A stretch of 64,000 bases of DNA from Polynucleobacter victoriensis (GTDB lineage: Bacteria; Pseudomonadota; Gammaproteobacteria; Burkholderiales; Burkholderiaceae), in contig NZ_FYEX01000002.1 in the NCBI RefSeq assembly GCF_900187875.1, forward strand, positions 62,001 to 126,000, read 5' to 3'. The translations under genes were made by a program, and so were the position numbers. Under the pieces are notes generated by a model that saw only the letters and a list, made by a program, of their open reading frames with translations, was not told the origin of the DNA and did no database searches. Shown one piece after another: positions 18,473 through 27,281 of this stretch (position 1 is the first letter of the stretch; every line of letters begins with the position of its first letter).

Positions 18473-18676
18473 ATGCGTCAAACACACCCTAGCCTCTTTC
18501 CAATCGGATCAGTTTTAAAGCATAAGAAAACCGGCGGCTTCTATCAAGTCATTGGGCTAGCAAAGATTGAAGCCACTCTAGAAATGGCCTATGTCTATGA
18601 ATCTAGACAAACCCATGATTACTGGATTCGTCCTCAAGCAGAGATGGAAGACGGTCGCTTTGAATTGGCTGATTAA
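18473..18676 (+). CDS. DUF1653-like small protein
   Basis: A 67-residue protein with the pattern PIGSVLKHKKTGGFYQVIG...YVYESRQTHDYWIRPQAEM, which matches the short DUF1653 beta-barrel family (G-x-Y-xHyKGG-x-Y and a late W-x-RP). The function is unknown. Its ATG abuts the MFS stop codon without spacing. The last four bases overlap the end of the convergent EamA gene. Confidence 0.75.
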   Translation: MRQTHPSLFPIGSVLKHKKTGGFYQVIGLAKIEATLEMAYVYESRQTHDYWIRPQAEMEDGRFELAD

Positions 18677-19578
18677 TCAATCTTCTTTTTTGAAGAGATC
18701 AATATTCCAGCAACAATTAGTAAGAAGGCCACCCCATGAAATATCTGTGGCGCCTCACCCAATAATGCTGCTGACATGATAGCCGCAAATAATGGAATCA
18801 AATTAGCAAAGAATGCTGCCAGTGACGGTCCAACTGCACTAACTCCCAGCCCCCAACACCTATAAGCAATCAAAGATGGGCCAATGGCAATATAAATTAA
18901 TAGTAAAACTGTCCAAACATTAATTTCTAACTGTACGGCGTCAAGTGCCACCTCATAGCTTAAAAAAGTGATTGACCAGAAAACACCAAATACCACTTGT
19001 GCCAATAAAAATTCTGCCCAATGCCATTGACGCTCCGTGCTCTTACCAGGGTGACTTAACATCCAGCTATAAAAGCCCCAAAGAATAGTGGCCAACAAAA
19101 TAAACAAATCACCAATCACGAGCTTCACATCAAGAATGCTAAGCAAGTCGCCTCGAGATAAAACAATCACAACACCTAACAATGAAATGACTGCGCCAAA
19201 CATTTGACGCGCTTGGGCTTTTTGTTGATAAAACAAAGCACCGATCAACAACATCCACATCGGCATGCTGCCACCTATCAATGTCACATTAATCGGAGTT
19301 GATGTTTCTAAAGATAGATATAAGAGGCTGTTGTATGAGCCTACACCTAACAAACCCAGCAACAAAAATCGAACTTTGTTCTGCCAAAGCACACTGTTGG
19401 ATTTAAAAATCCTCCATCCAAGTGGCAAAAGTATTAAAGCTGCTAGAGACCACCGAATGCTATTAAGCATGATGGGCGATATTGTGCCCACTGCCAACCT
19501 GCCCACAATGGCATTACCCGCCCACAATATAGTCGGTAAGACCATGTAAAAGATAATGCGAGGGGTTAATGGGGTCAT
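18673..19578 (-). CDS. EamA/DMT-family transporter
   Basis: A roughly 301-residue inner-membrane protein with about ten hydrophobic segments arranged as two EamA repeats (drug/metabolite transporter superfamily). Substrate not predictable; members export amino acids or metabolites. I chose ATG at 19578 (MTPLTPRIIFYM), which puts the first membrane helix at the N-terminus; longer starts at 19632 (ATG) or 19650 (TTG) would add 18-24 residues. Divergent from slyX. Confidence 0.88.
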   Translation of the reverse strand: MTPLTPRIIFYMVLPTILWAGNAIVGRLAVGTISPIMLNSIRWSLAALILLPLGWRIFKSNSVLWQNKVRFLLLGLLGVGSYNSLLYLSLETSTPINVTLIGGSMPMWMLLIGALFYQQKAQARQMFGAVISLLGVVIVLSRGDLLSILDVKLVIGDLFILLATILWGFYSWMLSHPGKSTERQWHWAEFLLAQVVFGVFWSITFLSYEVALDAVQLEINVWTVLLLIYIAIGPSLIAYRCWGLGVSAVGPSLAAFFANLIPLFAAIMSAALLGEAPQIFHGVAFLLIVAGILISSKKKID

Positions 19579-19706
19579 CTGAAAATTGCTATATATACCA
19601 AAGGTGACGATGCTAGCATGCCAGAGGCTCATCAAATGAGATTGATGCAAGAACTTGCATGTTAATGGAGTATCCTAAGGAACACCGATAGTTATTCAGG
19701 AACATC

Positions 19707-19913
19707 ATGAATCAAGATGAACGCATAACCAATCTAGAAGTCAAACTTAGCTTTTCTGAGGATTTATTAGAAGAGTTGAATCAAACTGTCTATAAACAAC
19801 AACAGCAGATTGATGCCTTGATCAAGGAAGTAAAAGCTCTGAAATTACAAATGGCTAGCAATTTGCCATCGGATGGCAATAGCCCCCGCGATGAAATACC
19901 GCCCCACTACTAA
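19707..19913 (+). CDS. slyX: SlyX family protein
   Basis: A 68-residue coiled-coil protein: residues 5-50 form a heptad pattern (ITNLEVKLSFSEDLLEELN...QQQIDALIKEVKALK) and the tail ends in PPHY, the SlyX signature. Function unknown. A ribosome-binding stretch precedes ATG at 19707. It ends directly against the convergent aroQ. Confidence 0.9.
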   Translation: MNQDERITNLEVKLSFSEDLLEELNQTVYKQQQQIDALIKEVKALKLQMASNLPSDGNSPRDEIPPHY

Positions 19914-20363
19914 TTAAGATTTTTGTGCCAAGCCTTCTATGGCAAGAACGTAACCTTGAACACCAAAGCCCACAACAATGCCGGCAGCCACTGGTGAAAT
20001 ATAAGAATGGTGTCTAAAAGCTTCACGGGCATGCACATTAGAAATATGCACTTCAATCACAGGCAAACCGTTAACCGCAGCAATCGCATCATGCAAAGCC
20101 ACTGATGTATGCGTGTAGGCACCTGGATTAAATACAACCCCTTGCACCTTACCAGCCTTATAAGCTAAACCTGCCTCTTGGATCTTATCGATCAATGGGC
20201 CTTCATGATTACTTTGCAAAAACTCAACATCGAACCCCAAACGCTTTGCAGCATCTGTACATAAAGCTTCAACATCTGCCAAAGTCGCAGAGCCATACTT
20301 CTCAGGCTCTCTTGTGCCTAAGAGGTTGAGATTAGGGCCATTGAGGACGATGATTTTTTTCAT
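19914..20363 (-). CDS. aroQ: 3-dehydroquinate dehydratase, type II
   Basis: A 149-residue type II enzyme of the shikimate pathway that turns 3-dehydroquinate into 3-dehydroshikimate. Family motifs are GPNLNLLGTREPEKYG (residues 8-23, with the lid Arg and Tyr), FNPGAYTHTSVAL (near 77) and EVHISNVHAREAFRHHS (near 102, with the catalytic His). Length is normal. Confidence 0.97.
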   Translation of the reverse strand: MKKIIVLNGPNLNLLGTREPEKYGSATLADVEALCTDAAKRLGFDVEFLQSNHEGPLIDKIQEAGLAYKAGKVQGVVFNPGAYTHTSVALHDAIAAVNGLPVIEVHISNVHAREAFRHHSYISPVAAGIVVGFGVQGYVLAIEGLAQKS

Positions 20364-20405
20364 AATGAATGAAGTATAGCGCTGATATATTGATTCTTAA
20401 AGAGT

Positions 20406-20966
20406 TTACTTCCAGCGCTCGCAAGTCACCTCAATAGTTCCCTCGCCATTACTTAACATTAGATGACCATCTTGAATGGTTGCTTGAATTTGCATAGTGC
20501 GTTCTGCCCAAGTGGCTAATTCTTGAGAAAGATCTGAAGACACTCGATAGACCGATAACTTATCCATGCGCGTGAGCTTATTTTCAATACCCTTCCACCA
20601 TACTTCTGCAGCATGATGGTAGGCGTAGACAACCACTTTCTCGGATTTTGAGCAGGCGCGACTTAAAGGCTTTTCTTCTGGCTGCCCAACCTCAATCCAT
20701 AACCTGGTTTGTCCTGTAAAGTCTTTTAACCAAACATCCGGTTCATCAGGGTCAGATAACCCAGCACCAAACACCAATTGACCATCGCCATTACAAAGAT
20801 CATTTAATTGATGTGCATTAAAAGATAGCGCCAACAAACGCATCATCATGCGTTCATCTGTTTCACTGGGATGTCTTGCTAGTGTGAGCGCATGATCTGC
20901 ATAATAATTGTGATCAATATCAGCCACAGACAGATTTACTTTAAATATCGTTGCTTTAATAGCCAT
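20406..20966 (-). CDS. yaeQ: YaeQ family protein
   Basis: A 186-residue protein of the YaeQ family (PD-(D/E)XK nuclease-like fold; biological role unresolved). It starts MAIKATIFKVNLSVADIDHNYY, exactly the family's N-terminus, so I chose ATG at 20966; an upstream in-frame start at 21029 would add 21 unrelated residues and overlap the divergent darP-like start. The motif LWIEVGQPEEKPLSRAC lies near residue 88. It is separated from darP by 54 bases. Confidence 0.92.
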   Translation of the reverse strand: MAIKATIFKVNLSVADIDHNYYADHALTLARHPSETDERMMMRLLALSFNAHQLNDLCNGDGQLVFGAGLSDPDEPDVWLKDFTGQTRLWIEVGQPEEKPLSRACSKSEKVVVYAYHHAAEVWWKGIENKLTRMDKLSVYRVSSDLSQELATWAERTMQIQATIQDGHLMLSNGEGTIEVTCERWK

Positions 20967-21020
20967 GAATAGTTTTTTACTTTTCTGCGTAAAGACGCAA
21001 TAGTCTGCGAAAATGACATT

Positions 21021-21347
21021 ATGAAGCAATCACACGACCTAGACGAAGATCAAACCTACGAAAAACCGAGTAAATCGGAGATTAAGCGCCGTTTAGAGGC
21101 CAGGCAAAATCTCGCTGAAGAAATTAGCAAAATGACACCTGACAAGTGGAAGCAAATGCCCCTACCAGAGAGATTACTCGAACCCCTACAAGAAACTGCC
21201 AACGTACGCAGTCATGGCGGTATCCGACGTCATATTCAATACTTGGGCAAAATCATGGGTGCATTGTCTGAAGATGAAGTGAACGCAATTAAACAAGCCT
21301 TAATTGGTATTGTGGGTGCTAAAAAAGCCAGTAAGATGAAAATCTAA
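21021..21347 (+). CDS. DarP/YjgA (DUF615) protein, short form
   Basis: A 108-residue protein matching the N-terminal half of DarP (YjgA), a dual-action ribosome assembly factor for the 50S subunit. It shows KPSKSEIKRRLEARQNLAEE, then PLPERLLEPLQE, RRHIQYLGKIM and a stop shortly after AIKQAL. The E. coli protein is about 183 residues; the C-terminal half, with its charged helices, is absent. The DNA after the stop does not continue recognisable family sequence before the next gene at 21379, so this looks like a real short form and not a simple frameshift. Confidence 0.85.
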   Translation: MKQSHDLDEDQTYEKPSKSEIKRRLEARQNLAEEISKMTPDKWKQMPLPERLLEPLQETANVRSHGGIRRHIQYLGKIMGALSEDEVNAIKQALIGIVGAKKASKMKI

Positions 21348-21378
21348 ATAACTATTGAACTAGCAGGAGACTTTTTCG

Positions 21379-22005
21379 ATGAAAGTAATCAGCCAAAGTT
21401 TTAATAATCAAACTGTTATTCCAGGTAAATTCGCCTTTGCGATTCAAGACCCTGCCAGCCACATTACTTTATCCAGTAATAAAAACCCCCATCTTGCTTG
21501 GTCTGACTTTCCTAAAGAGACTCTATCGTTCGCAGTCATTTGTCATGACCCCGATGTTCCAAGCCAAGGTGATAACGTCAATCAAGAAGGCAAAGTAGTG
21601 CCAGCTTCTTTGGCACGTGTTGATTTTTATCACTGGGTACTAGTTAATATTCCAGCCAATATTCATAGCATTGAAGCTGGTACACATAGCTCCTCCATCA
21701 CCCCCAAAGGCAAAGCAGCAAGCGCCAGTCCAATAGGCTTAGCCGGCATCAATGATTACACCGCTTGGTTTAATGGTGATGCCGAAATGAGTGGCAACTA
21801 CTTTGGCTATGATGGTCCTTGCCCTCCATGGAATGATGAAATCAAGCATCACTATGTATTTACCGTCTACGCACTGAATGTCGCATCACTTCCGCTCACT
21901 GGGGCATTTACAGGGGCTGATGCTCTTAATGCTATGAAGTCGCACATTTTGGATCAAGCAAGCATCACTGGGATTTATAGCCTTAACCCTCAGGTTGGGC
22001 TCTAA
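21379..22005 (+). CDS. YbhB/YbcL family (PEBP-like) protein
   Basis: A 208-residue protein of the phosphatidylethanolamine-binding / Raf kinase inhibitor-like family. It has CHDPDVPS (near residue 56), DFYHWVLVNIP (near 84) and YDGPCPPWNDEIKHHYVFTVYALN (anion-pocket motifs with His). Bacterial YbhB proteins have no firm role. No signal peptide is visible, so it is probably cytosolic. A good AGGAGA ribosome-binding site sits ahead of the ATG. Confidence 0.92.
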   Translation: MKVISQSFNNQTVIPGKFAFAIQDPASHITLSSNKNPHLAWSDFPKETLSFAVICHDPDVPSQGDNVNQEGKVVPASLARVDFYHWVLVNIPANIHSIEAGTHSSSITPKGKAASASPIGLAGINDYTAWFNGDAEMSGNYFGYDGPCPPWNDEIKHHYVFTVYALNVASLPLTGAFTGADALNAMKSHILDQASITGIYSLNPQVGL

Positions 22006-22053
22006 ACTGTCCTGAACAAGCAGAAACGGGCTAATCAGCCTAAAATAGCGCCC

Positions 22054-24429
22054 GTGAATGCACCTTTCAATCCCTCGCTCATTCCGAGCTCTCCAAAGCT
22101 AGACTCATACCCTAAATATTGGGCAGAGTGCTTTGGCACATCCCCATTCTTGCCGATGAGTAAAGCGGAGATGGATAAGCTTGGCTGGGATAGTTGCGAC
22201 ATCATTATTGTGACTGGTGATGCCTATGTAGATCACCCTAGTTTTGGTATGGCAATCATTGGTCGTCTACTCGAAGCACAAGGCTTCAGAGTTGGCATCA
22301 TTGCTCAACCCGATTGGCAATCAGCCGATCCATTTAAAGTACTTGGTAAACCTAATTTATTTTTTGGTGTAGCAGCGGGCAACATGGATTCCATGATCAA
22401 CCGTTACACGGCTGATCGCAAAGTGCGCAGTGACGACGCATACACACCCGGCGGTGTTGGTGGCAAACGCCCAGACCGTTGCTCATTGGTATACGCACAA
22501 CGCTGCAAAGAAGCTTACTCTGATGTGCCAATTGTGATGGGTGGCATTGAAGCATCACTGCGTCGCATTGCTCATTATGACTATTGGCAAGACAAAGTGC
22601 GTCGCTCCATTTTGATTGATGCCAAAGCCGACATCTTGTTATACGGTAATGCCGAGAGAGCCGTTGTTGAAATCGCTCATCGCCTAGCTAAGGGCGAATC
22701 AATCAGTGACATTAATGATATTCGTGGAACAGCATTCGTTAGACGCCACCCTGCTCCCAACTTTACTGAAATTGATTCAAGCACGGTGGATGTTCCTGGT
22801 GTGATTGATGCCCCCATCAATCCCTATCTAACACCAGATGAACAAGCTAAAGAACAAGGCAGTAGCTGTAAAAAAACAGAGGGGACTCTTGATGAGTCAG
22901 CCTCAAGCGAGCAACCCATTACAGTTGTTCCAACAGCAAAAAAACGACTAGAGCGCGATACAACAGTTATTCGCCTACCAAGCTATGAAGCAGTCAAACG
23001 AGATCCAGTACTCTATGCCCATGCCAATCGCGTATTGCATCTAGAAACAAACCCCGGCAATGCACGAGCATTGGTGCAGCAACATGGTGAAGGTGCTTCT
23101 ATTCGTGATGTCTGGTTGAACCCTCCTGCGGTTCCACTGACCACAGAAGAGATGGACTCAGTATTTGACTTACCCTATGCTCGCGCCCCTCACCCATCAT
23201 ATGGTGATGCAAAGATTCCTGCATGGGACATGATTCGCTTCTCAGTCAACATCATGCGTGGTTGTTTTGGTGGTTGCACATTCTGCTCAATCACAGAACA
23301 CGAAGGTCGCATCATTCAAAACAGATCTTCTAACTCAATCATTAAAGAGATTGAAGATATTCGTGACAAAGTTCCTGGCTTTACTGGCATCATTTCTGAC
23401 CTGGGTGGCCCGACTGCCAACATGTATAGGATTGCCTGTAAATCAAAAGAAATTGAGGCACACTGCCGCAAACCATCTTGTGTTTACCCAGACATTTGCC
23501 CTAATTTAAATACTGATCACACGCCACTGATTCAGCTGTACCGCCGCGCTCGATCATTACCTGGCATCAAGAAAATATTGATTGGTTCAGGCCTTCGCTA
23601 TGACTTAGCCGTCAAAGCACCCGCTTACATCAAAGAGTTAGTCACTCACCATGTCGGCGGCTATCTAAAAATTGCACCAGAGCACACAGAGCAAGGTCCT
23701 CTTTCCAAGATGATGAAGCCTGGCATGGGCGCTTATGACAAATTTAAAGAGTTATTTGATAAATACTCTAAAGAAGCAGGTAAAGAACAATATTTAATCC
23801 CTTATTTCATTGCAGCCCATCCAGGAACTAGCGATGAAGATATGATGAATTTAGCGATTTGGCTTAAGAAAAATGGTTTCAGAGCTGATCAGGTACAAAC
23901 CTTTTATCCGTCTCCAATGGCAACTGCCACAGCGATGTACCACACCAATAAAAATCCATTGCGCAAAGTAACTAGAGATAGCGAAACAGTGGATATTGTG
24001 CGCGGTGAAAAACGTCGTCGTTTACACAAAGCATTCTTGCGCTATCACGATGCCAATAATTGGCCATTACTGCGTGAGGCTCTCAAGAAAATGGGTAGAG
24101 CCGATTTAATTGGCAATGGTAAGCATCACTTAATTCCAAACTATCAACCTAATACTGATGGCACATACCAAAGTCCTCGTCGTAAAAATTCATCATTCGG
24201 TAAACCAAGTGCCAGTGCAGTAACTCACAACCCAAGAGACTTTTCTGTTCCTCAAAAACCAGCAAGAGGAAAAATACTCACTCAGCACACTGGACTACCC
24301 CCTCGGGCGGGTACTGGTATTAAAGCTGGCAGTAAAGGATCAGTTGGCTCTGGTGGCAGACCATCACGCAGTGGAGTCAGCGGTAGCGCCAGACCTACAG
24401 CAAGAACCAAGAGTGGCGTTAAAAAATAA
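22054..24429 (+). CDS. YgiQ family radical SAM protein
   Basis: A 791-residue UPF0313/YgiQ protein. The [4Fe-4S] cluster motif CFGGCTFC (CxxxCxxC) lies near residue 404, the N-terminal domain resembles B12-binding folds, and the C-terminus (about 700-791) is a basic, low-complexity tail rich in Gly, Ser, Lys and Pro. Its reaction is unknown. The start is GTG at 22054; no ATG fits. A perfect palindromic terminator follows. Confidence 0.93.
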   Translation: MNAPFNPSLIPSSPKLDSYPKYWAECFGTSPFLPMSKAEMDKLGWDSCDIIIVTGDAYVDHPSFGMAIIGRLLEAQGFRVGIIAQPDWQSADPFKVLGKPNLFFGVAAGNMDSMINRYTADRKVRSDDAYTPGGVGGKRPDRCSLVYAQRCKEAYSDVPIVMGGIEASLRRIAHYDYWQDKVRRSILIDAKADILLYGNAERAVVEIAHRLAKGESISDINDIRGTAFVRRHPAPNFTEIDSSTVDVPGVIDAPINPYLTPDEQAKEQGSSCKKTEGTLDESASSEQPITVVPTAKKRLERDTTVIRLPSYEAVKRDPVLYAHANRVLHLETNPGNARALVQQHGEGASIRDVWLNPPAVPLTTEEMDSVFDLPYARAPHPSYGDAKIPAWDMIRFSVNIMRGCFGGCTFCSITEHEGRIIQNRSSNSIIKEIEDIRDKVPGFTGIISDLGGPTANMYRIACKSKEIEAHCRKPSCVYPDICPNLNTDHTPLIQLYRRARSLPGIKKILIGSGLRYDLAVKAPAYIKELVTHHVGGYLKIAPEHTEQGPLSKMMKPGMGAYDKFKELFDKYSKEAGKEQYLIPYFIAAHPGTSDEDMMNLAIWLKKNGFRADQVQTFYPSPMATATAMYHTNKNPLRKVTRDSETVDIVRGEKRRRLHKAFLRYHDANNWPLLREALKKMGRADLIGNGKHHLIPNYQPNTDGTYQSPRRKNSSFGKPSASAVTHNPRDFSVPQKPARGKILTQHTGLPPRAGTGIKAGSKGSVGSGGRPSRSGVSGSARPTARTKSGVKK

Positions 24430-24450
24430 TATTCAAAAATTTCTTTAATT

Positions 24451-24476
24451 AAAAACCCCGCAATTGCGGGGTTTTT
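24451..24476. terminator. Palindromic rho-independent terminator after ygiQ
   Basis: A perfect 26-base palindrome, AAAAACCCCGCAA joined to TTGCGGGGTTTTT, lies between ygiQ (plus) and the small membrane genes (minus). The GC core with flanking A/T tracts lets it terminate both strands. Confidence 0.9.
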
Positions 24477-24486
24477 ATCTCAACTC

Positions 24487-24612
24487 TTACGACTCAACGT
24501 CGTTTATATTTGTCTTCTCTTTATCCCTTCCAGCCGATGCAACGTAATAAATGATGCTGGCAATCAACATAACAACACCTAGCATTAAAAAACCAAAGAC
24601 TTCTCTATCCAC
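24487..24612 (-). CDS. Very small single-pass membrane protein
   Basis: A 41-residue frame starting with GTG at 24612: it begins MDREVFGFLMLGVVMLIASI, has one membrane segment (about residues 6-24) and a charged tail ending KTNINDVES. Its GTG overlaps the stop of the upstream 68-residue gene (GTGGATAG, 8-base overlap), which argues for coupled translation. Not recognised as a named family. It ends just ahead of the shared terminator at 24451-24476, as a last gene should. Confidence 0.6.
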   Translation of the reverse strand: MDREVFGFLMLGVVMLIASIIYYVASAGRDKEKTNINDVES

Positions 24613-24811
24613 TTTCCCTCTCCCTCAATAAGTTACTGCCCATGATGAGCAGGATGATTGATATGAATATAAGAGCCAGCGCTTTAATCTCAAACATGAT
24701 AATTTCTACATCAGAAAACGGCATACCTACAACTGCGATTAATGCTGCTAGAGATAATGAGTGTAGATATCTTGAGTAAGCATCTAATTGCTCCTTGCTA
24801 GATTTCTCCAA
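24605..24811 (-). CDS. Small two-pass membrane protein, unknown function
   Basis: A 68-residue protein with two hydrophobic segments (about residues 18-34 and 41-62) separated by a short loop, and a charged RERESG end. The annotated start is TTG at 24811, which has no ribosome-binding site. The open frame continues upstream, where AAAGGAAAGGAG (24839-24850) abuts an in-frame ATA at 24836-24838; starting there adds nine residues (xRFKYLKKL) that extend the amphipathic helix naturally. The pair with the 41-residue gene is not part of any pathway I recognise. A palindromic promoter-like element lies upstream. Confidence 0.65.
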   Translation of the reverse strand: MEKSSKEQLDAYSRYLHSLSLAALIAVVGMPFSDVEIIMFEIKALALIFISIILLIMGSNLLRERESG

Positions 24812-24861
24812 TAACTTTTTTAAGTATTTGAACCTTATCTCCTTTCCTTTAAAAGAAGATT

Positions 24862-24900
24862 GTAATTACTTATTATTTTTATAAGTAATTACCCTGCCAA
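24862..24900 (-). promoter_or_regulatory. Palindromic promoter-like element upstream of small membrane genes
   Basis: The 12-base arms GTAATTACTTAT (24862-24873) and ATAAGTAATTAC (24881-24892) flank TATTTTT. On the minus strand TTGGCA (24895-24900) is 17 bases from AATAAT (24872-24877). The core 19 bases match the element at 4692-4710 except at two adjacent positions. This could be an operator overlapping a promoter; a terminator is unlikely because no U tract follows. Confidence 0.42.
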
Positions 24901-24921
24901 GACTATGGCTATAAATGAGAC

Positions 24922-25233
24922 TCAGGCTTGGAGCGATTCTGTGATTACTTGCAACTGAATGCCGCTGATTTTCACGCGCTTCATACGACTTAGGTCACCA
25001 GCCATTAGTTCAATTGCTGAACGAGGAATGTTCAAAGTTTTTGAAAGCCAAAGTATCAGAGCGTCATTGGCTTTACCCTCTACTGGGGGTGCAGCCAATC
25101 TGATTTTGAGTCTGCCATCATGCTCCCCCTGAACCTCGGTCTTCTTGGCGCCGGGTTGGCAATAAAGAGCCAATACATAGGTATTAGTTTTGGCATTTTC
25201 TTCCTTTAACCAGGGTGGCAGTTGGGCAGTCAT
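24922..25233 (-). CDS. DUF167 (YggU-like) family protein
   Basis: A 103-residue protein with the DUF167 pattern: CQPGAKKTEVQGEHDGRLKIRL, then APPVEGKANDAL and a late GDLSRMKRVKI. Function unknown; the fold is a small alpha/beta domain. ATG at 25233 is chosen because MTAQLPPWL is a natural beginning; TTG at 25263 would add ten residues. Divergent from the amidase gene with 45 bases between. Confidence 0.88.
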   Translation of the reverse strand: MTAQLPPWLKEENAKTNTYVLALYCQPGAKKTEVQGEHDGRLKIRLAAPPVEGKANDALILWLSKTLNIPRSAIELMAGDLSRMKRVKISGIQLQVITESLQA

Positions 25234-25278
25234 AGTTGTATTTGAGCACAAAGTTTTTATCAAGGGTAAGATTAGCGC

Positions 25279-26559
25279 ATGACAGAACTACACCAATTAC
25301 CAGCCAGTATTGCTGCTAAAAAAATTCAAGCTAATGAATTAAAGTCAGAAGATTTGATACGTTCATGCATCGAAAGAATTCGTGAGCGTGAACCCATCAC
25401 GCAAGCTTGGGTAGAGACAAATTTTGATCTTGCAATCCAAAGAGCCAAATATTTAGATCGATCTACTAATTTAGGCATCTTGCATGGCATTCCTTTTGGT
25501 GCAAAAGATCTATTTGACACTCATGACTTCCCTACTCGCTTAGGCTCGGCCATATATGAAAACAATCACCCTAACAGTGATGCCACCCATATTGCCTTAA
25601 TGAGACAAGCTGGTGGCGTGTTATTAGGCAAAACAGTCACCACTGAGTTTGCAACTTTTAAAGGTGGCAAAACCACCAATCCTCATAATCCCGAATACAC
25701 CCCAGGCGGATCATCTAGTGGCTCTGCCGCTGCAGTCGCTGATGACATGATCCCGCTAGCAACAGGTAGCCAAACTGCTGGATCGGTGATTAGACCTGCA
25801 GCATTTTGTGGCGTAGTTGGATATAAACCCACCTACGGAAAAGTCAGTCTTGGTGGCGTTAAAAGTTTATCGCCATCACTCGATACCTTAGGTAGCTTTA
25901 CTAGAACTGTTTCTGATGCAGCCCTATGTGTTGCAGCCATGTCTGGCGACACTCAACTGGCAACAATTAACAAAATTAAGAAAAAGCCACGCATAGCAAC
26001 ATGCTTAACCTATGATGGTGAGCTGGCAAGCGCAGAGACCATCACAGCCATTCATCATGCGGCACTTCTTGCCGAAGATATTTTTAAAACCAAAGCGCCT
26101 GCAATACAGTTACCCACCATCTTCAAAGATATGTCTGCACTACAAGGTCGCATCATGTGGTCAGAAAGTGCTCGCAGCTTTTCCTTTGAACAAAATAACC
26201 ACTCCGAACAATTAAGTCAGCAATTAAAAGGCTTAATCAAAATGGGTTCTGCTATTAGTTATGAGCAATATTCAAATGATTTAATCGTTGCTGAAAAAGC
26301 CAGAGCCACCATTGATCAACTGCTAACTGAATCCTGGGACATATTGATTGCACCTAGCGCAATTGGTGAAGCAACTAAAGGATTAACCCAAACTGGAGAT
26401 CCTATTTTCTGCAGAGTATGGACACTCATGGGCTTACCTTGCATCACCTTGCCACTGTATACAGGGCCCAATCAATTGCCAGTAGGTGTACAACTGGTAG
26501 CGGCTAGAGGTCGCGACGCACTACTCTTATCAGTGGCTGATGCACTGATGCAAGCTTAA
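25279..26559 (+). CDS. Amidase signature family enzyme
   Basis: A 426-residue amidase with the Ser-cisSer-Lys triad context: GAKDLFDT (Lys near residue 74), then the glycine/serine-rich GGSSSGSAAAVA near 149 and the nucleophile region GSQTAGSVIRPAAFCG near 167. The family hydrolyses amides and includes GatA, but this length and the lone gene context favour a catabolic amidase with unknown substrate. It overlaps the end of the convergent lrgB-like gene by a few bases. Confidence 0.92.
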   Translation: MTELHQLPASIAAKKIQANELKSEDLIRSCIERIREREPITQAWVETNFDLAIQRAKYLDRSTNLGILHGIPFGAKDLFDTHDFPTRLGSAIYENNHPNSDATHIALMRQAGGVLLGKTVTTEFATFKGGKTTNPHNPEYTPGGSSSGSAAAVADDMIPLATGSQTAGSVIRPAAFCGVVGYKPTYGKVSLGGVKSLSPSLDTLGSFTRTVSDAALCVAAMSGDTQLATINKIKKKPRIATCLTYDGELASAETITAIHHAALLAEDIFKTKAPAIQLPTIFKDMSALQGRIMWSESARSFSFEQNNHSEQLSQQLKGLIKMGSAISYEQYSNDLIVAEKARATIDQLLTESWDILIAPSAIGEATKGLTQTGDPIFCRVWTLMGLPCITLPLYTGPNQLPVGVQLVAARGRDALLLSVADALMQA

Positions 26560-27281
26560 AGATAATTCTTTAAGAGCGGGATTAATAAAGCACCCAAAAT
26601 GCCATGTAAACCCATGGCTAAACTAGCATAAGTACCGGCCTCAGGGTGAACAGCAAAGGCTCTTGATGTACCAATACCATGCGCCGCTGTTCCCATGGCA
26701 AAACCTCTTTGCCACCACTCTTTCATACCTAGTAGATTAAGAATCGTGCTGCCCAACATAGCACCCAAGATACCAGTAACCACCGCGAATACAGCCGTTA
26801 GAGTTGGTGACACACCCAATCTCTCAGCCACACCCATTGCAATTGGGGCGGTAACAGACTTAGGATAGAAAGCCCCAACAATCGCAGCATCAGCACCTAA
26901 CATCGTGGCAATAGCAACAGCACTTACGATCGAAACAACACCGCCACAAACCAGCGCAATCAATAGCGGAATGAGCCTATCCTTTAAAGCAGCAATGCCT
27001 CGATAAATTGGTACCGCCAAAGAGACTGTGGCAGTTCCCAGTAAAAAATGGACAAATTGCGCACCCTCAAAATATGTTTGATACGGCATATCTACAAAAT
27101 ACAAACACAATGCGACCAAGAGCACCGCAATTGCTACAGGATTAGCCAAAGGATATTTATCTGTCTTTTGATAACAAAAATGACCTATTTGATAAGCAGT
27201 CAGAGTGATGATCAATGCAAATAAAGGACTACCTGATAGGTAGACCCAGATTTCAGCAATTTGCAAAGAATTAGGATTCAT
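26556..27281 (-). CDS. LrgB/CidB family membrane protein
   Basis: A 241-residue protein with about seven or eight hydrophobic segments and LrgB motifs, such as YPKSVTAPIAMGVAERLG (near residue 133) and GTAAHGIGTSRAF (near 196). It is encoded with LrgA (11-base overlap). LrgAB-type proteins act in cell lysis control in Gram-positives and in glycolate/pyruvate-type transport elsewhere; the role here is open. Confidence 0.93.
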   Translation of the reverse strand: MNPNSLQIAEIWVYLSGSPLFALIITLTAYQIGHFCYQKTDKYPLANPVAIAVLLVALCLYFVDMPYQTYFEGAQFVHFLLGTATVSLAVPIYRGIAALKDRLIPLLIALVCGGVVSIVSAVAIATMLGADAAIVGAFYPKSVTAPIAMGVAERLGVSPTLTAVFAVVTGILGAMLGSTILNLLGMKEWWQRGFAMGTAAHGIGTSRAFAVHPEAGTYASLAMGLHGILGALLIPLLKNYL

